DNA of 64,000 bases from Anopheles merus (GCF_017562075.2 NC_054084.1:27170308-27234307), one strand, 5' to 3'; shown: positions 36,553 through 50,584, counted from the stretch's first letter. The notes: generated from the sequence alone by a model not told the origin. Made by a program: numbers and translations.

Positions 36553-39500
36553 CTAAACCGTGCGATGGGGCTTTTCGTCCGGTAATTTGCCACTATAAGA
36601 CTCTCACCTGCTACATCTGCCACACCGACAAACACACACACATGCACGGTCGTCGTCGTTGTGCTTGTTCCGTTATGAAATCACCATGTTTATTACATCC
36701 TCAACATCAGCCGTTGGTAGTCCGCTACGCTACGTAGCGTTGCTCCTTTGCAGAAACCTACCCCTGGACAAGTGCATTAAAAAGGTGGAAATTCTATTCC
36801 GCTTCGTGGTGGAAGAAGCCGACAAATGCTGGAGGAAAAAAAAGGACACCATCCAACACCATGCAATGCTACAAAATAAGCGACTCTTAACGGGTGTTAC
36901 TTTGCAGATATCAGAAACGGCAAGCACGGCAAAACGATCAGATCAGCAGCAGATTGTGATTGTGAGATGTTTTGAGGGGTTTGTGTTGGAGAAAATTTCT
37001 CCCATTTTTACCAGTATTGGGGACAGTAGCAGTGGATTTCCTGGACACTTTATACAGATGCCGGAGCCGTAGCGTTGTCCTCACTTCACGCCAAAAAGGA
37101 ATAAAACTGCCCCAAAATTATGGCACTTTTTCGACTGTGTGGCTGAGGTGTGCAACATTTTTAATTGAAAGGCTTGTACGAAAGACTGCAGCCGATGCGA
37201 GATTGTTTGCGTAAAACCGACCACGTGGTGGTGCGTTAAAATTTAATGGAGACGCATGGTACCGCATAGAAAGGAGCGAATTGTTGTTCTTTTTTTATTA
37301 TTATTGTTTCTCCTGTTTCTTATTAATGAAACAGGAGCACTTTCTGGAGGCAAAATTTTGGTAAACATAAACCTCTATAAATGAAATTAAACACACTAAC
37401 ACTTGCAGAGCTTTGAACCCAGTTCCGTTGCAGATGAATCTATCGACAGACCTTCAGCAAGATAAGCGTTGTGCAGCAAGATAAGCGTTTCCTTCTATCT
37501 GACCCTTTTTGTTTTGCACACTGTTAGTCCCTCATCAAAGTAAATTATGTTCGAAAAAGCAAGCCTTTTTGAAATCTCGTACTTTTATTCATTTTTTAAC
37601 CCAAAAATGGCCTTAACAGCAACCTCAGCAGGTGACCAAAAGGGCTGTGAAAATTAATGTGTTTGCGTACCGGCACAACCACTCATGCTAGTGAAATAAA
37701 CATGTCGGCATGCAAAAGGTGGAAGTACCGGGAGCGTCAGAGAGCGGAACGATGTACAAATAAATGCCTTCAACTTTATTACAATTAGCCGTACAGACTT
37801 TGGCATACGATTTCTGAAGCCTGCCGGCTCGATTCTTTCAGGTGATATCGATCGAAACACAAAGCATACCATTGCTGCTCACCGAACATGTGTGCCTCTC
37901 AGCACAATGTGTGCCATTAAAAAACAGCTACCACGCTTGCTGATATCGAACTACACACCTCCCGGGGCACTTTATGCCCGTCTAAAGGTGTAAAACGGGC
38001 AAAGGGTGGTAAGCAATTTAAATCCCCAAAAATAAAAACCCCATCCAAAAGAAAAAGGTCCCGAATAATAGACACCACTAAAGTTGGAACTTTGGAACAT
38101 CCCCTCGTTATAGAATCGTTATACCGGAGGCAGGAGAAACAGAAGAAGAATAAACAAAACACCAAAGCACAAGCGCAAGATAAGACACGTCGCTTGGCTG
38201 ACAAGCGGTACCGTATGAATACTATTTCTATTGCTGTTTTGTTTCGTGTGCGTTTCCTTCCCCCCGTATTCGAGTCCGACCCCAAAACCGCACCCCATTT
38301 CCCTAAACTGAATGTGTGACTTTTCCGCCTTATCGCATACACTCCAATCTCGGACACTTAAGTTGAATTGGTGTACGTGTGACGTGTGTCCAGCAGCGAA
38401 ACAATGCACCGACCAAAAAAACATCGGGATCCCTTTTGTGGTCTTGAACTCCTTCCTGACCTGACCTCTTGGAGCGAAAGAAACAGATCGCAATTGAAGC
38501 ACCTGATCCGCCGCGACCTCCGAACCATGGCGAACAATAATCGCTCTCACCATTTATCGTTTGGCTTCCGTATGTGCAAAGGGTAGGGTAGTAAAACCAG
38601 ACCACCCCTACACACTCACACACACACATACAAAAATTTCAGTAAAGGTAGGACCTAACATCATGATCTCATCTCCACCGTTGCATATAGTGTGTTGTGT
38701 GACCCATGTTAGTCTGCTTTACGATGCTCATTATACGGTGATTAGTCGGGGTATGGTGAGCATATCGGTGTGAAAATGGCACAGTTTTGCTGAACTTACA
38801 AACGACTGGTAACCAAAAAAAAGGGTCGATTAGGATGTGCAATCAAGCTCATGGGCACGGTTGATGAAAGAATTTTAAAGGCTTTTGCCTTTTTTTAAGA
38901 ATTAAAAGGTTCAAAACTACGACCAGAGAGTATCTGCCATACACAATTCACGCAGTTTTTTTTTTAAATTCTTCTCTCTTTGTCCCGCCTATAAGTTAAG
39001 CACGAGTAAGCAACACCTTTTGCTCTGCAAAGGGCCCGAGTCCTTTATGTCTAAACCGGCATCATTATGGTGTGCGGTTCTACTTCACATATGGAGCAAC
39101 CCTTGAAAATTACACGAAATGTGATGTGATTTCATTACTACGCCCTCAGGTACAACTGGTGTGTACAGTCTACCAACCTCTCACCAGCGCTGTGCTGTTC
39201 TTCTTGATTCCCTTTTTTCGTTCAACATCAGCAGCAGCAAAAGGAATGAAAGTGGGAATGGAGCAAGAACAGCGAGTCAGTAATTAAAATTGCATTTGCG
39301 CTTACAAAATCAGCACATGTTAATTAAAATGTCTCCTTCAATTATTTGATTGCATCCCAGCTCGCAAACGCACACAAACATACACACAAGAACAAACCCG
39401 GGTCCCGGCAGGTTCACCTTGCTCAAGCGGTTGTACGTGCACGAGATGCACAAGCAGGTAGTGTGTCTGTGCTAACAAGCAATCTTAATCGGCTCTTGTC

Positions 39501-42500
39501 GAAGCAGCAGACGACCGGACGACCGTCTTCCGCACTGGAACTGGGTTGTGTGCAACATTCTAAGAAATCGAACAAGCAAACCCTGAAGTTTGGTTTGAAA
39601 CAAAATGCAATTAAACACCGGGAGCCGGGATCGATAAAGGGTGGCGGGAGCCGCAACTATGTAACATTGTTAAAGGGGAATGTTTTTTTTCTCCTCTTCT
39701 GTTTAAGCCATTCTTACCATTGGCTGGGTACTAACTGTGGTGCAAACAAACAAACCCATCGACGTGTTCTTATCTTCGGTGTTCTGCTTTGCAACATTTA
39801 TTATTCAATTTTCTACGGGCCGCTGGTTCTACGGGACGCTGCGGGACCGGTTGTAATAAACGAGGTGGAGCAGGAAATGTCTTCCAATCAAACCGGGTTT
39901 AATGGGTTGTTTGTGCATGGCAATGTGCTACCAGCGCAGAGTGTTATGATTTTAATAAGCGAAAAAACACTTGTAGATGCACAAATAAGGGTAAAGGGGA
40001 GTGGTTTGAGGAGAGAGAAAGAGCAAAGAGAGACATAGTTAATAATTTGTAATCTCTTGAGCGTGGTGTGTTTTTTGAAGAAAATTGATGTATTTTACAT
40101 TTACAGAGGATGCATGCAAGGCTATTTTGGAATAAGTGTGTTATTTTTTAATGAAGAATAATAAGAACAAGGCAAAGAGTATTCTAGTGTGTTAATGTTT
40201 GGGATTTGAGGAATACAAAGTAATATTTTAGCGGAACAAGGAGCATTAATTGACAAATAAAACAAGAGAGCGCCTAAAAGCATGCAAAAAAATTGTTTAA
40301 TTATTTTGGGCAATATGAACACGTATTCCATACTCTGGAAAAAAAAATTAAAGCGCATTTCTTTCCCTTACCGTTCAATTTAGATCAGGTCTCATGTAAT
40401 TCACTTATTATAAATTTAAAAATTAAATTGATTCTTGACGAAAAATAAAAAAATAAAAATATTAATTTTCGTTTGCAGCGTCATTAATAATATTTATCTA
40501 AATTGATATGTTTTCACATTTCTTATTTTTTTATTTTTTTTTTGTTACAGACAAAACAATCTATTCTATTACATAACATTATATTTTTGCAACATATTCT
40601 CTAAATTCATCTCTCATACCACATTTTGTAATGCTTATTGCATACCTTAAGGCGTTGTTAATGACTTTAATTAAAGAAAGCATGCTCGGTTTATTTTATT
40701 TGACCAAAAATCATTTAAAAGACGATTAGTTTTCCAAAAATCTTGAAACATTGCGTGACAGGCAGAATAATATTTGCTTTCAAAATACAATACATTTAAC
40801 GTTGAATCCACGAAACTACAAGTAACTGCTTACAATCACACTCGAAGCTGGCAGTTGCACTAATTCTTACTCTCTTAGTGAGCACATCGTCTTTACAAGA
40901 TGTTGTTAACAGCGTAATAGCTTCGCTTGACGATTCACTGCAGCCATCGACCATAATATTTTAATTCTACCAAGAGACAACACGCAAAGTATGATCACCC
41001 TGATTATGGGCACGATTAAAGCATTTTTAACCACCCCACGCGGGCGCGTTCCCTTCTCGATGGGATGGATGTAAAGGGAAGCGTTCCAATCTTAAACCAT
41101 AAATGCAAATTTACCTTCGTAATGAAAGCTAAATCGAAATACAGCTGCACTAATTGCAACGAGCTCGCTGGCGAACCGGAGCGAATCTAGACGCCTTACA
41201 GCCGTTAACAGGCACAACTAAACAGCTTCTTTTTTCTCGCTTTTCTCACCACCACCACCATATGGTTCTAGCGCTTTTTGCTATCATTCCTTTTGAAATC
41301 AGTTATTTTTTTATCCCTACTTTTTTTTTTAACCAACTCAACCATCTGCACTGGATGGTTGCGGTGCAAAAATCTGCAGTTGGAAAGTTTTAGCCCGGAA
41401 GCGTGGGAAAGATAAAAGAGCACCCAACCGGTATCGTACCGGAACTTTCTCTTGAAGCGCATGAGGAGTGAAAATAAAACTGCAGCAAAACAGCATCTTA
41501 TACGCCGTGATGTGCAGGCAAAGAAAAGGCAGAAGAAACAGCACACAAAACACAAACGCCCAGTCCCCAGTCCATGAAGGCAACAGGAGCAACTCCTTCC
41601 CTGTGTTGCGTGGATGCGAGCGCAGAGCGCACCACCGGGATGTGGTAGTTCAAATTAAACTTTCCCATTTAATAATATAACAATTTTTATTCCGCATTGC
41701 CACAACCACACATACACATTGGTGCTGACTTAAGGTGTGCTTCCCCCAACTCACCTAGCAATTGTGAGGAAAACTAGAAACAGATGCCTCTGGTAAGAGC
41801 ATCGCTTGCATTGCTGCTTGTTTGCGCTGCGTTGCGCTTATGTTATGCGCCCGCTGCACATCCGCCATTTATTTTGCAGTAACTTTTGTTTCGCTTCCCA
41901 ACAGGTTCTAAAACTTCCCCACTGGAACGCCCTGTTCTCTCTCTCTCGCGCGCTCACTTCCTGCTGGATGTTGATGCGCTGCTGTCTTTTGCACCGCCCC
42001 GTCAGCATTTGCCAATCTGATGCTGATCATTTCATTACAGCCTCCGCACAGCCGTACCCTCCACACCTTGGCACGTGTGGTGTGGTTTCGCTTTTAGCAA
42101 CGGTTCGCGCTTTTTTCCTAGTTAACAGAAAGACAGGGGCCACCATGCAGTATTAGTGTCATTACTATTTTTATTTTTATTATCATTACTATTATCATTG
42201 TTTTCAGTTTGCTCGGCACCCCCCTCCCGAGCCGACACCCGACACTGCAGATGCGCCGCAGGCTGGTTGCATTATTGCTTTTTTTTCACAACCTTCCTCG
42301 CTTTATTTCCGCGAGCTCTTCAACGCTTCAGCCAGCGTGTGGACATGCTGCGCTAGGTATGGGTCTCGGTTTGAAAACTTTTGCACTTCACACCAAGCGA
42401 CCCCACATGCGCCACCGCCGCCGCCCGATGTTTTTTTTTTTCTTTTTACCACCATTCCATACCATTTCTAGGGTTGAAAAATTGAAACACACAGCCGCGG

Positions 42501-43317
42501 GAAGAGCTTCCAGGAAGCGGGAAAGCAATAGGAACAGCACAGTAGGTAGAGCGAGTGGTACATTTCACCCCCACCAAACACGCGTCCACACATTCGATTC
42601 AATTACTATTTTATGCATTTCAATTTACTTAATTTCATACTTTGGTCCTCTGTTTCGCTTCCGCTTCGCGTGCCTGTTTCATTGTTCGCGCGTGTTGGAA
42701 TGAAAGTTTTTTCGCTTGTTTTTACCCCTTTCTTTACACGTTTTTACCTTGCAGCACCGAAGTCTGTGCTGGGGAATGCTTTGTTTTCACATCAACTGAA
42801 ACTGGTTTGATTTTTTTGTGTTTGTTTCTTTTTTGCAAAAATTCTAAAGCACAAAATTGAAATTGATGGTCTGATGGGCGGAATGAGTTTGGCTTTTATT
42901 GCATATTTATTACATTTGTTTTAGTTTTTGTGACCATGTGGAATGAATGCGTAGCTGAAACGTTTATTGCATTTCAGGTTAGACAACCCTAAAATAATGG
43001 TTTCAATTTGCAAAAGCTCATCTAATCATGAGCAGCAGCAGTAGCATAAAAACGGTCTTTTGTATTTGTAATTCAATTTTTTTGTTATTTTGATAACAAC
43101 AAAAGAACGATGGTGCAAACAAATATCAAAAATCATCCACTACTCAAATGACTCTTTAAATTTAATGTTTTGTAGGTCATGCGTGAAACGTGAACATATT
43201 TGAGGTAGTTATTAGCTTTTTATTCATAGGAAAAATTCGAACCATAAATTACCCCTAAATGTATGCAAATTCGAGAGCTTTTTTCTAACATTGGGGGCTT
43301 TCACGATTCTAGTTAGT
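36553..43317. other. Noncoding, no recognised gene
   Basis: A plus-strand frame at 36659-37072 contains NLPLDKCIKKVEILFRFVVE after a TTTGCAG acceptor-like site, but no partner exon is in phase. Another plus-strand frame of 230 codons (39346-40038) shows no domain and lies in CA-rich DNA. AT-rich blocks lie at 40.0-40.9 kb and from 42.8 kb on. Confidence 0.4.
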
Positions 43318-43392
43318 TTTTTGTATGGAGTTTGACAGTTGGAGGCTGAAATCATGTAAACACTCCATACAAAACAACACAAAAAACTAGCC
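43318..43392. repeat. Palindromic dispersed repeat (foldback)
   Basis: The left arm TAGTTTTTTGTATGGAGT and the right arm ACTCCATACAAAACAACA...AAAAAACTAG are inverted copies around a short centre. The same core occurs inverted at 22263-22345, so this is a dispersed MITE-like family. Confidence 0.6.
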
Positions 43393-45286
43393 TGCAATTT
43401 TCAGTCTAGATTATTCTAGCCACAAAGCTAGAATTAGATTCGAGTACCTGCTCGAAAACACGGTGTTGTTTACATTTATCCCAAGGTGCATTAAAGAAAT
43501 TAGTTGGTGGAATCTGCAATCAAAGTGTATGTAGGTCTCATAGCAATTTTTTATAACACAATTTTGAGCATCACTTTTTGACAGAACGAGTGAAATTTTT
43601 TTCTCCAACGAGCTTTCTGGAGGCTTGACGAATACACAAAACACTATTAAAATCTTCATTCAGAAGCAGAAGCGACAAAAATCAGCCTTCTAAATTCATA
43701 CACCTTGGGATAAGCCCACCTGTATATTATACTTACATAGATAGCTGCTCGAAAACTGCTATACAATGCAAACAGCTGACAGGCTAAAATTTCAACCTAC
43801 AAACTTCAAACGGAAGGGCCCCATTAGTAAAAACATATTCTACCATTTGGCGTTCGCGGTCATACGAAAAGCTTCCACCCGTTCTATCAAAAAGTGACGT
43901 TCAAATTCTGCTATATAAAACAGTCTGCGAGACCATCTGGTCTATATACTCTATGGGACTGCCCATCGTTAATTATTTATTTATTGAAAAAGTATGAAAA
44001 AGAAACCCAATTTTCAATTTCGCCTAAATGTAAGCAATCTGATGTTCTACATTACCTTTCACATTAATGTAATTATGGTTGATGAGCTCTTGTTGTTGAT
44101 GTATTTATTATTGAGTGACTCATAACAAGATAGTCAGTCATGATCTAATCAAAATTGTATATTCCAAGCATATTTGTTAAATTTCATATATATATAAAGG
44201 TATGATATTGCGTTTGCTACACGGAGGACTTGCTTTGCTACCAGAATACATGTATTTGCCCTAAAGTATACAATCAGCTATGCAAAATGATCTTACGTGT
44301 TCAACTTCTACATAGAAATTGACGTGTTTAATTGCTTGTAGATTGTGATTTTCTTTGTTAATTTTCTGTTAAACCGATCACCAACTCAGCAGCCAGTTAA
44401 AGCTCAGCAGCTATTTTGTAATCGATAGATTAAAGGTGATTGATTTAGTTCTCTTTACCGTCTGGAGCATTATTCAATGGTTATTCTATCTAATTTTTTC
44501 ATGGGAATTAGTTTATATATTTTAAAACGTTTTTTTTTTTTTAAATTAAACTTGATTGCAAAATATCACTCTCATTCATACAACCAATGATGAATGCTAC
44601 TTTATGTTCAATCTGCCTCTGCTTGATACTTTGTTTTGTTTCGCTCTCTTTTTCACTCCTGCACCACGGTAGGACAATATAAAAAATACACTTTACGATC
44701 GCGGTTTCATTTTGGTGGTGCATTTCACGAAACGATTGCGTCGGTTTTCAATAGCGCAATATTCAAGCTGCAACAAAAAACACAAAACCACATCCAAATA
44801 AAAAATTAAAATGCCAAAATGTGTTGCTCCTGCAACAGCGCTATGCAGTGAAGGGGCAGTGGCACGAGGGAAATCCTGTGGGATTGGAGTGGGAGAACGA
44901 TCACCCTCCGGCTAGTGCTTACTAATTAGCCCAATTAGTTTGTTACTTAATTAAGGGACCGACAGTTCGCAACCTGCGCAACGTCAAGTGCTATAGGTGC
45001 AGTGCAAGCCACCGGAGCGTAATGGGACGTTTGCGTTGGCAAAGGCGGCATGAAGCTGCACAAAGTAATGGTTCGTGAGTGGCGCGAATGATTCGCGGGC
45101 TGGCGCGAAGCTAGAAGGGCGTGAAATAAAACGTAAATTAAAAAGCACACGGTAGAAAACAACTGCTCAAACCCCCAAAAATCCGGCGAACCTGCTACAC
45201 CACGGGGCTGGTGATAAAATGGCAAATAAAGTTGCACAATTTGTGGGGCGTGCTAGCGAGCGTGGAGCGAGCCGTCGTTGTTTGTG
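43393..45286. other. Noncoding, no recognised gene
   Basis: AT-rich to about 44.6 kb, then GC-balanced. Around 44100-44140 the phrase ACAAGATAGTCAGTCATGA resembles the middle of the SINE200 copies and may be an old fragment. Confidence 0.4.
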
Positions 45287-45291
45287 TCAGT
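45287..45291 (+). promoter_or_regulatory. Initiator-like TCAGT
   Basis: GTGTCAGTGC matches the insect initiator (TCAGT) and lies 26 bases upstream of the ATG of the candidate gene at 45315. I see no TATA box at -30, and the match is short, so the call is tentative. Confidence 0.25.
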
Positions 45292-45314
45292 GCATGTTTT
45301 AAAGCCGAAAGATC

Positions 45315-46008
45315 ATGGGGATTTTTGGGAAAGTTTTTGCATTCAACCGGAGGGATATTTTGCTGGTTGCAGCGCTGTTTACTTTAACGTTGGCTCTGTG
45401 CGCATGCAAACGGTGGTTTTTTCCGTTACGCCAGAATGTATGCAATGTAATAAATTTTCATCAGAAATGGTCGTTTTTGTTTTCGCGTGAAACGGTAAGT
45501 GTTTATAAATGTTTTTTGAGAGAGATTTTTGTACCATAAACTTTGGCTTAGTGTATACAAATACAATGTATGCAAAATTGCATACATTTAGGCGTTCTAT
45601 ACCGTGTACTTTACGTGAAGCACACCGTAATAATTGCTTTCCGTCAAGCTACTGGCAAAAATGAGCCTAAGCTTTAATGCACGTAGCATTTTTATAAAAG
45701 TTTTGTTCTATCCCTATATTTTTAAAAACATTTTGAAATGATTCATCAACTTGCAACAGTTTTTACTGACCAAAAATGAATGAGCCAAATTTTTGGATGC
45801 TCAGCTGCAACGAAAGTTGCATACCATCAGGCGTAGTTACATCACGATTGCCTATTTTCAGGCTGTTTCATCGGCTCCTTTGCTACAAATCGACAAACTT
45901 CATAACAATCCGACAAATCATTTATCTATAAAACTGTTGAACGATCAAATTCTACTACCAATTTTACTTCTCGCAGACATCGAGAAAGTGTTGTTTTGGT
46001 GTAAATGA
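45315..46008 (+). CDS. Candidate two-exon small membrane protein
   Basis: Exon 1 (45315-45494) starts at an ATG in good context (GATCATGG) and encodes 60 residues. These include a hydrophobic segment (ILLVAALFTLTLALCAC, about residues 15-31) that could be a signal anchor. It ends at a GTAAGT donor in phase 0. The acceptor GGATGCTCAG at 45804 opens exon 2 (45805-46008) in the same phase, giving a 127-residue product ending DIEKVLFWCK. An initiator-like TCAGT precedes the ATG and an ATTAAA lies about 40 bp after the stop. Exon 2 is AT-rich and the acceptor has a weak pyrimidine tract. No family is recognised. Confidence 0.28.
45565..45588. repeat. 24-bp near-perfect palindrome
   Basis: AATGTATGCAA and its exact inverse TTGCATACATT are separated by AA. 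The half site contains ATGCAAA, which resembles an octamer (POU-type) site. It lies inside the proposed intron of the candidate gene at 45315. Confidence 0.7.
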
Positions 46009-48269
46009 GAACCTTTTCCCGATTAAGTAAAAGTAAATCCGAAACATTAAAGGCCTTTTCTCATAAAAGCAATCGCTTAAGGTAGGCTCATAAAAATGTC
46101 CCCCAACCCTCTAGAGGCCTAGAGGCGCCCCGATTGGTGCAATTACCTTTCCGCCAAACCCCCTACCTCGCTTTCCACCACCAATAAATCCCGACTGGAC
46201 ACACAGCAAATGAGCGAACACGATTATTTTACTGCACTTTCGTTCGATTTTTCCTGCCCGCTTGATGGTGCTGCACTTGAGCGGGGAACACAAAATTTAT
46301 GTTCGTTTTCTGGTCTTTTTTTTATATCCCCTCCCAAGCACGCCCAACCTGCCAATGATGATGATGATGATGATGAGCTGATGTGATCGTCGTTGTCGAC
46401 CATCGTCTGCAGTGACACACAAACACAAAAGGCACGTTTTCCGATAATTGCTGCAATTCGATTGCGCTCTGGATAGTGTCGACGGCAAACCGTGGGAGAG
46501 AGGACAAATCGGGAAAAGAAAATGCTCCCAAAAAACAACAACAACAACAACAAAAACATCAATGAAGAGCAGGAAGAGGGGACGCCCCTTCTCACCTTCC
46601 GGATTGTCAGCCCCTTCGGAAAGCTCGGTCGGTGTGTTTTCATTCGAGGCCATAAAACATCCGTGGCGTAAAATAAATGTCCTTTCAAAGGAAAAGAAAA
46701 AAGAACAAGGGAATGGTGTGTGTGTGTATACCAGAGGCTTGGAGGCCAACACCCCCTCCCCACCCATACCAAGGCACTATCAAGCCGAACAATCGCACAT
46801 CGAGGACGACAAAAGAGCGTCGTCCGGAAAACGGAACGAAGCTCTGTCTGATACTGATGCTGCTGCTGCTGCTGCATCTCCTACTGCTGGAAAAGCGGTG
46901 GAAAACGAGCCGGAACAATAGCAGAAGCCCCTGCCCCGGAAGCAAACTCTCCGGGCCGCTTCCAATGTGTCGATTGTTGATTTTTATGATATTTTTATAA
47001 CATCTCCTCCTGCTCCTCCTCCTCTTCCCGCTCGACCCGGGACTGTTTCCTGTTTGCGCGTTCCCTCGGCACAACTGGATGGAAAAGCTATCTGTGCTAA
47101 TCAAAGGTTCTATCGATAGAAGAAAGCAATACAAAAAAAAACACACACACAAAAAAGGAAAGTTAGACCCCCAACCCCGGTGAGGCAGAAGAACCAATTT
47201 TCATTTCGGTGCACCCTACCGTGCGTCCCTACCGTCCTTCGGAGAGAAAAGCAAAGTCTGTGGCCAAACAGACGCACACTGGTCCTCACACTCGTCATTC
47301 GGAAAATGGGAACGACAAACTTTTCACTGCCGGCATTTGTACGGCTGCACGGCACTAAAGGCAAAAGACCGTTTTCTTTCCCACCACACACCCCTCGCCC
47401 GTTCCCATAAGGCAAAAACTCACAATTCGGAAGACACACACAGAAGGCGACCAAAGCTGGCAGCAAATCAATTGGAATATTTTAGTGGCGACGCGCTTTT
47501 TTATTTATGATTTGTTTATTTAATTTGTAGCTTCCGGATTGCGTTGTTTTTTTTTTTTGCCTTTTTGAATGATTTCTTTCTTGCTCTTTCCACTTGCTTC
47601 CTCATTCTCGTTCCCGCACAAATCGTTCTCGGTGCGTTTCGGTACGCAAAAGAAAAGCAAAACGTGACGGCAGCGCCGTATTGATTTGTTTTTAATTTCC
47701 CGGCACAGGTCCTCCCTCCGCCGTCGGAAAATATTGGCGTGAAGGGAAAGTTTTATGAATCATTAAGCGAAGCTAAGCATCAACAGAAAACATCAGCAAA
47801 ACACACAGACACACAGACAAACGCGTCGCTGTAGATTTATCTTATCGGACCAAATTACACTGAAAGCGTGCGTTCGTTAGCGACGCCAGCTTCAGCACGA
47901 TACGCGCCTGTTATGCGCCAATGGGCATGATTTTTAGTTGCGTTTTTGCTGTTTGCCGACCTGAGTAATTTTCTACGGAAGCAATTTTTGAAAGGTAAAA
48001 TTTATCGCAATTGCAGGTGAAGCGAATAATTGTAGACTCAAATTGGTTGGCGATGGTTGGAATGATTTCGGGAAAATGTTGGCTAACGCTTTGTTAGATA
48101 GTTAGTTAGTTACTGACGCTTGACCAATCAGATTTAATTGTAAATTGCAGCGCTAGCCATTTATTTGCTCAACAGGTGTTTTTGTGCGCCCGATTCCTTC
48201 ACTGTAACTTGTTAGTGTTGGGTATTTCTCAGAAAGTAACTTAAAACAGCACAAGAAGACTCTCTCTAT
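46009..48269. other. Noncoding, no recognised gene
   Basis: GC-balanced DNA with (GAT)n near 46357, (AAC)n near 46533 and a CA tract near 47139. Frames of up to 217 codons on both strands run through these repeats, overlap each other and are not credible. Confidence 0.45.
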
Positions 48270-48960
48270 CTGGTCTGCTTTTTATAGAATACGTCGACGA
48301 GTCGCTCGATCAACAGTCATTCTTGAGGATGCTCGGTCCTTGGCTGCAGCCTCCCATCTATGTAGAAACCCGATCTCCAACAGGCCGATCTTCAGGATGC
48401 TCGGTTCGCCATACAGCTCAGCAAGCTCGTAGTGAATCCTTCTCCTTCACGTTCCATGCTCGAACACACCGCCAAAGATGGACCGGAGGATGCGTCGCTC
48501 TAGCACGCCCAGAGCGTTTGCATCCTCCAGGACTTGTGTCCACAGAGAACCACCGGGCGAATTAATGTGCGATATATCTCACATTCCGTGCAGATTCAAA
48601 GTCTTGTGGATCTCAGCAGCCGGTGAAGCCCATAGTATGCACGATTCCCCTGGACAATGCGTTTCCGGATTTCGCTGCTGATGTCGTTGTCCGAAGTAAC
48701 GACCGTTGCCGTCAACTAATACACTGCTTCCCAGTTGGCAAGCAGGTACTTCGTCTTCGTCGCATTGATTCTCAATCCAATTCTTGCTGCTTCGCGTTTG
48801 AGTCCGGTGTACGTCTCACACACCTTTGTTGTTGTCCTGCCGATGATGTCGATGTCATCCGCAAAGCCAAGAAATTGGAGAGACCGGTAGAGGATAGTGC
48901 TATATATGTTGTTGTCTAGCCCCGCACTTCAAATCACACCTTCCAGGACGATCGGCACGG
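48270..48960 (-). pseudogene. Decayed non-LTR retrotransposon reverse transcriptase
   Basis: On the minus strand a broken frame reads FLGFADDIDIIGRTTTKVCE, carrying the FADD form of the catalytic reverse-transcriptase box. It continues with GLRINATKTKYLLANWEAVY, then a stop, then SEIRKRIVQGNRAYYGL and, after another stop, a frameshift. The last recognisable part is LERRILRSIFGGV followed by IHYELAELYGEPSI. This order (FADD box, thumb, then C-terminal ERR..R.IFG motif) is that of mosquito non-LTR elements, possibly RTE-like. Several stops and shifts make it inactive. The 5' part, including the endonuclease, is absent, as is usual for 5'-truncated LINE copies. Confidence 0.8.
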
Positions 48961-50584
48961 AGCGCAAGAAGTATCTGATATAAAATACACATCTTATTCT
49001 TCTTGAGTTAACGTCCTACGCGAACATGCTGGCTTGTAAAGGGTTTCGGTTTGTTAGAATCCAGTTTTTTTTAATTCATTCATTTCACCAATTAGGATTC
49101 TGAATTGAAACTACAAAAATTAAATAACGGTTTATTTAAAATTAACATCCCCGCCCATAGTTCTCTCTCATACTTTTTTCACCGGGCTCGTACTGCAACG
49201 ACAAAGATAAAGATATTTTCGGTGCATTGTTTTAACCTAATCTAAAATTTGGTTGGATTTTTATGAAATAGGCTGTCATTTGCAATGCAATAGCTTTATA
49301 AAATAAACTTTTAACAAATTTTATGAATCTAAATTTACACAAAATAAAACCATTTCATTTACCATTTTGCTCCCATAGTGCGAAAGTGACAGTTGCGATC
49401 AGAGTGACCAGAAATACCGATTTATCTGTATTCCTACCGATTTTATATATGCCTACCGATTCACAGATGACCGCCCTAAAACTACCGATTTTCCATTTAT
49501 CCTACCAAAAATCACAGTTATTTGATTTTTCAGTCGTTTATTTGTACGTTTGTTTGCCTGGCACTTTTTATTTTTATCCGTTAAAATTTAATGTTCATAA
49601 TAAGCAGAAAATGTCAGTTGCGTGGATTCCGGGAATTGCTCGTCAAAGAAAATCTTTTAAATTTGAATTTTAATCTCACTGTCGGCGGTTAAAGCTTACC
49701 CGACAGACAAAGAGAAATAAATTTTCAGGCGAGGGGTAAGTAGAAACACACGGTGAGGTTTGGCCCAAGATCGGATCCGAAGTCCGTTGTTTTGGGCTAA
49801 AAATTAAAAATGTTAGATGGAGCGCTACCACGGAAAGAATGCGCTCTATTGCATGCCTTTAAAATGCACGAGGCGCTCCCAAATAACCAAATCGTCCTTA
49901 ACCCACTGTAAAACCACTTCAAACCCACGTGGGTTTGTGGTGGTCGATTCAGTCGTTAACCCACCAAATTTTAGAACAATCGGAGCTGCCAGTTCCGATC
50001 CGATGTATTTATCTTGTCCACCCTTAACCCACCTTTTCCAAAAATGCTTTGAGGAAAAGTTTGGTCAAGGTTTGGCTCGGTTGATTAAATTCATTCACTT
50101 ACATCACTGCACTTCAACTTCAGCTATATTATTAGTCTATAAACTATGCACTGACCAGCGAAATGGAAGAGTTCATTCGCAAGTAAACAAACACACATAT
50201 ACACATATTACACATGAATGTTTTACAACAAACCAACTTAAACACACACGTTTAATTGCTTCCTTTGCACAAATAAATAACATTTTTAACACAGGTGAAA
50301 CATGTTGAGCAAATAAATTGCCCGTGCATAAAATCTGACTTCAACAAAATTGAAGTGGTGGCTGCTTCTGTGGCCGTGTGGCTTAACCCACCAAACTGAT
50401 AGTTTTTTAGCTTTGTTTGATGGAACTGGATTTTTAGTACAAGAAATTGGTGGCGTTTTCGGTATCTTCCCAAGCGCCACAGATTAAGCTTAAACGACTG
50501 GAAAATTGAATATCCATATAAAAAAATGAAAGCTCCACAGCTTCATTGGTTTGATCAATAGATGGCGTATTACAACTCATCATT
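48961..50584. other. Noncoding, mostly AT-rich
   Basis: Around 49399-49500 the phrases GTGACCAGAAATACCGATTT and CCTACCGATT recur and resemble the terminal motif of the elements at 51703-52090. Near 50467 a short stretch (CCCAAGCGCCACA) resembles the end of the 450-bp repeat. I see no gene. Confidence 0.45.

Noticed and set aside
39346..40038. 230-codon plus-strand frame
   Set aside because: It runs through a CA tract, has no domain or splice support, and its composition is no better than that of overlapping frames.
46224..46921. Frames of 156-217 codons on both strands near a GAT repeat
   Set aside because: They rest on trinucleotide repeats (Ser, His or Asp runs), overlap one another and show no domain.
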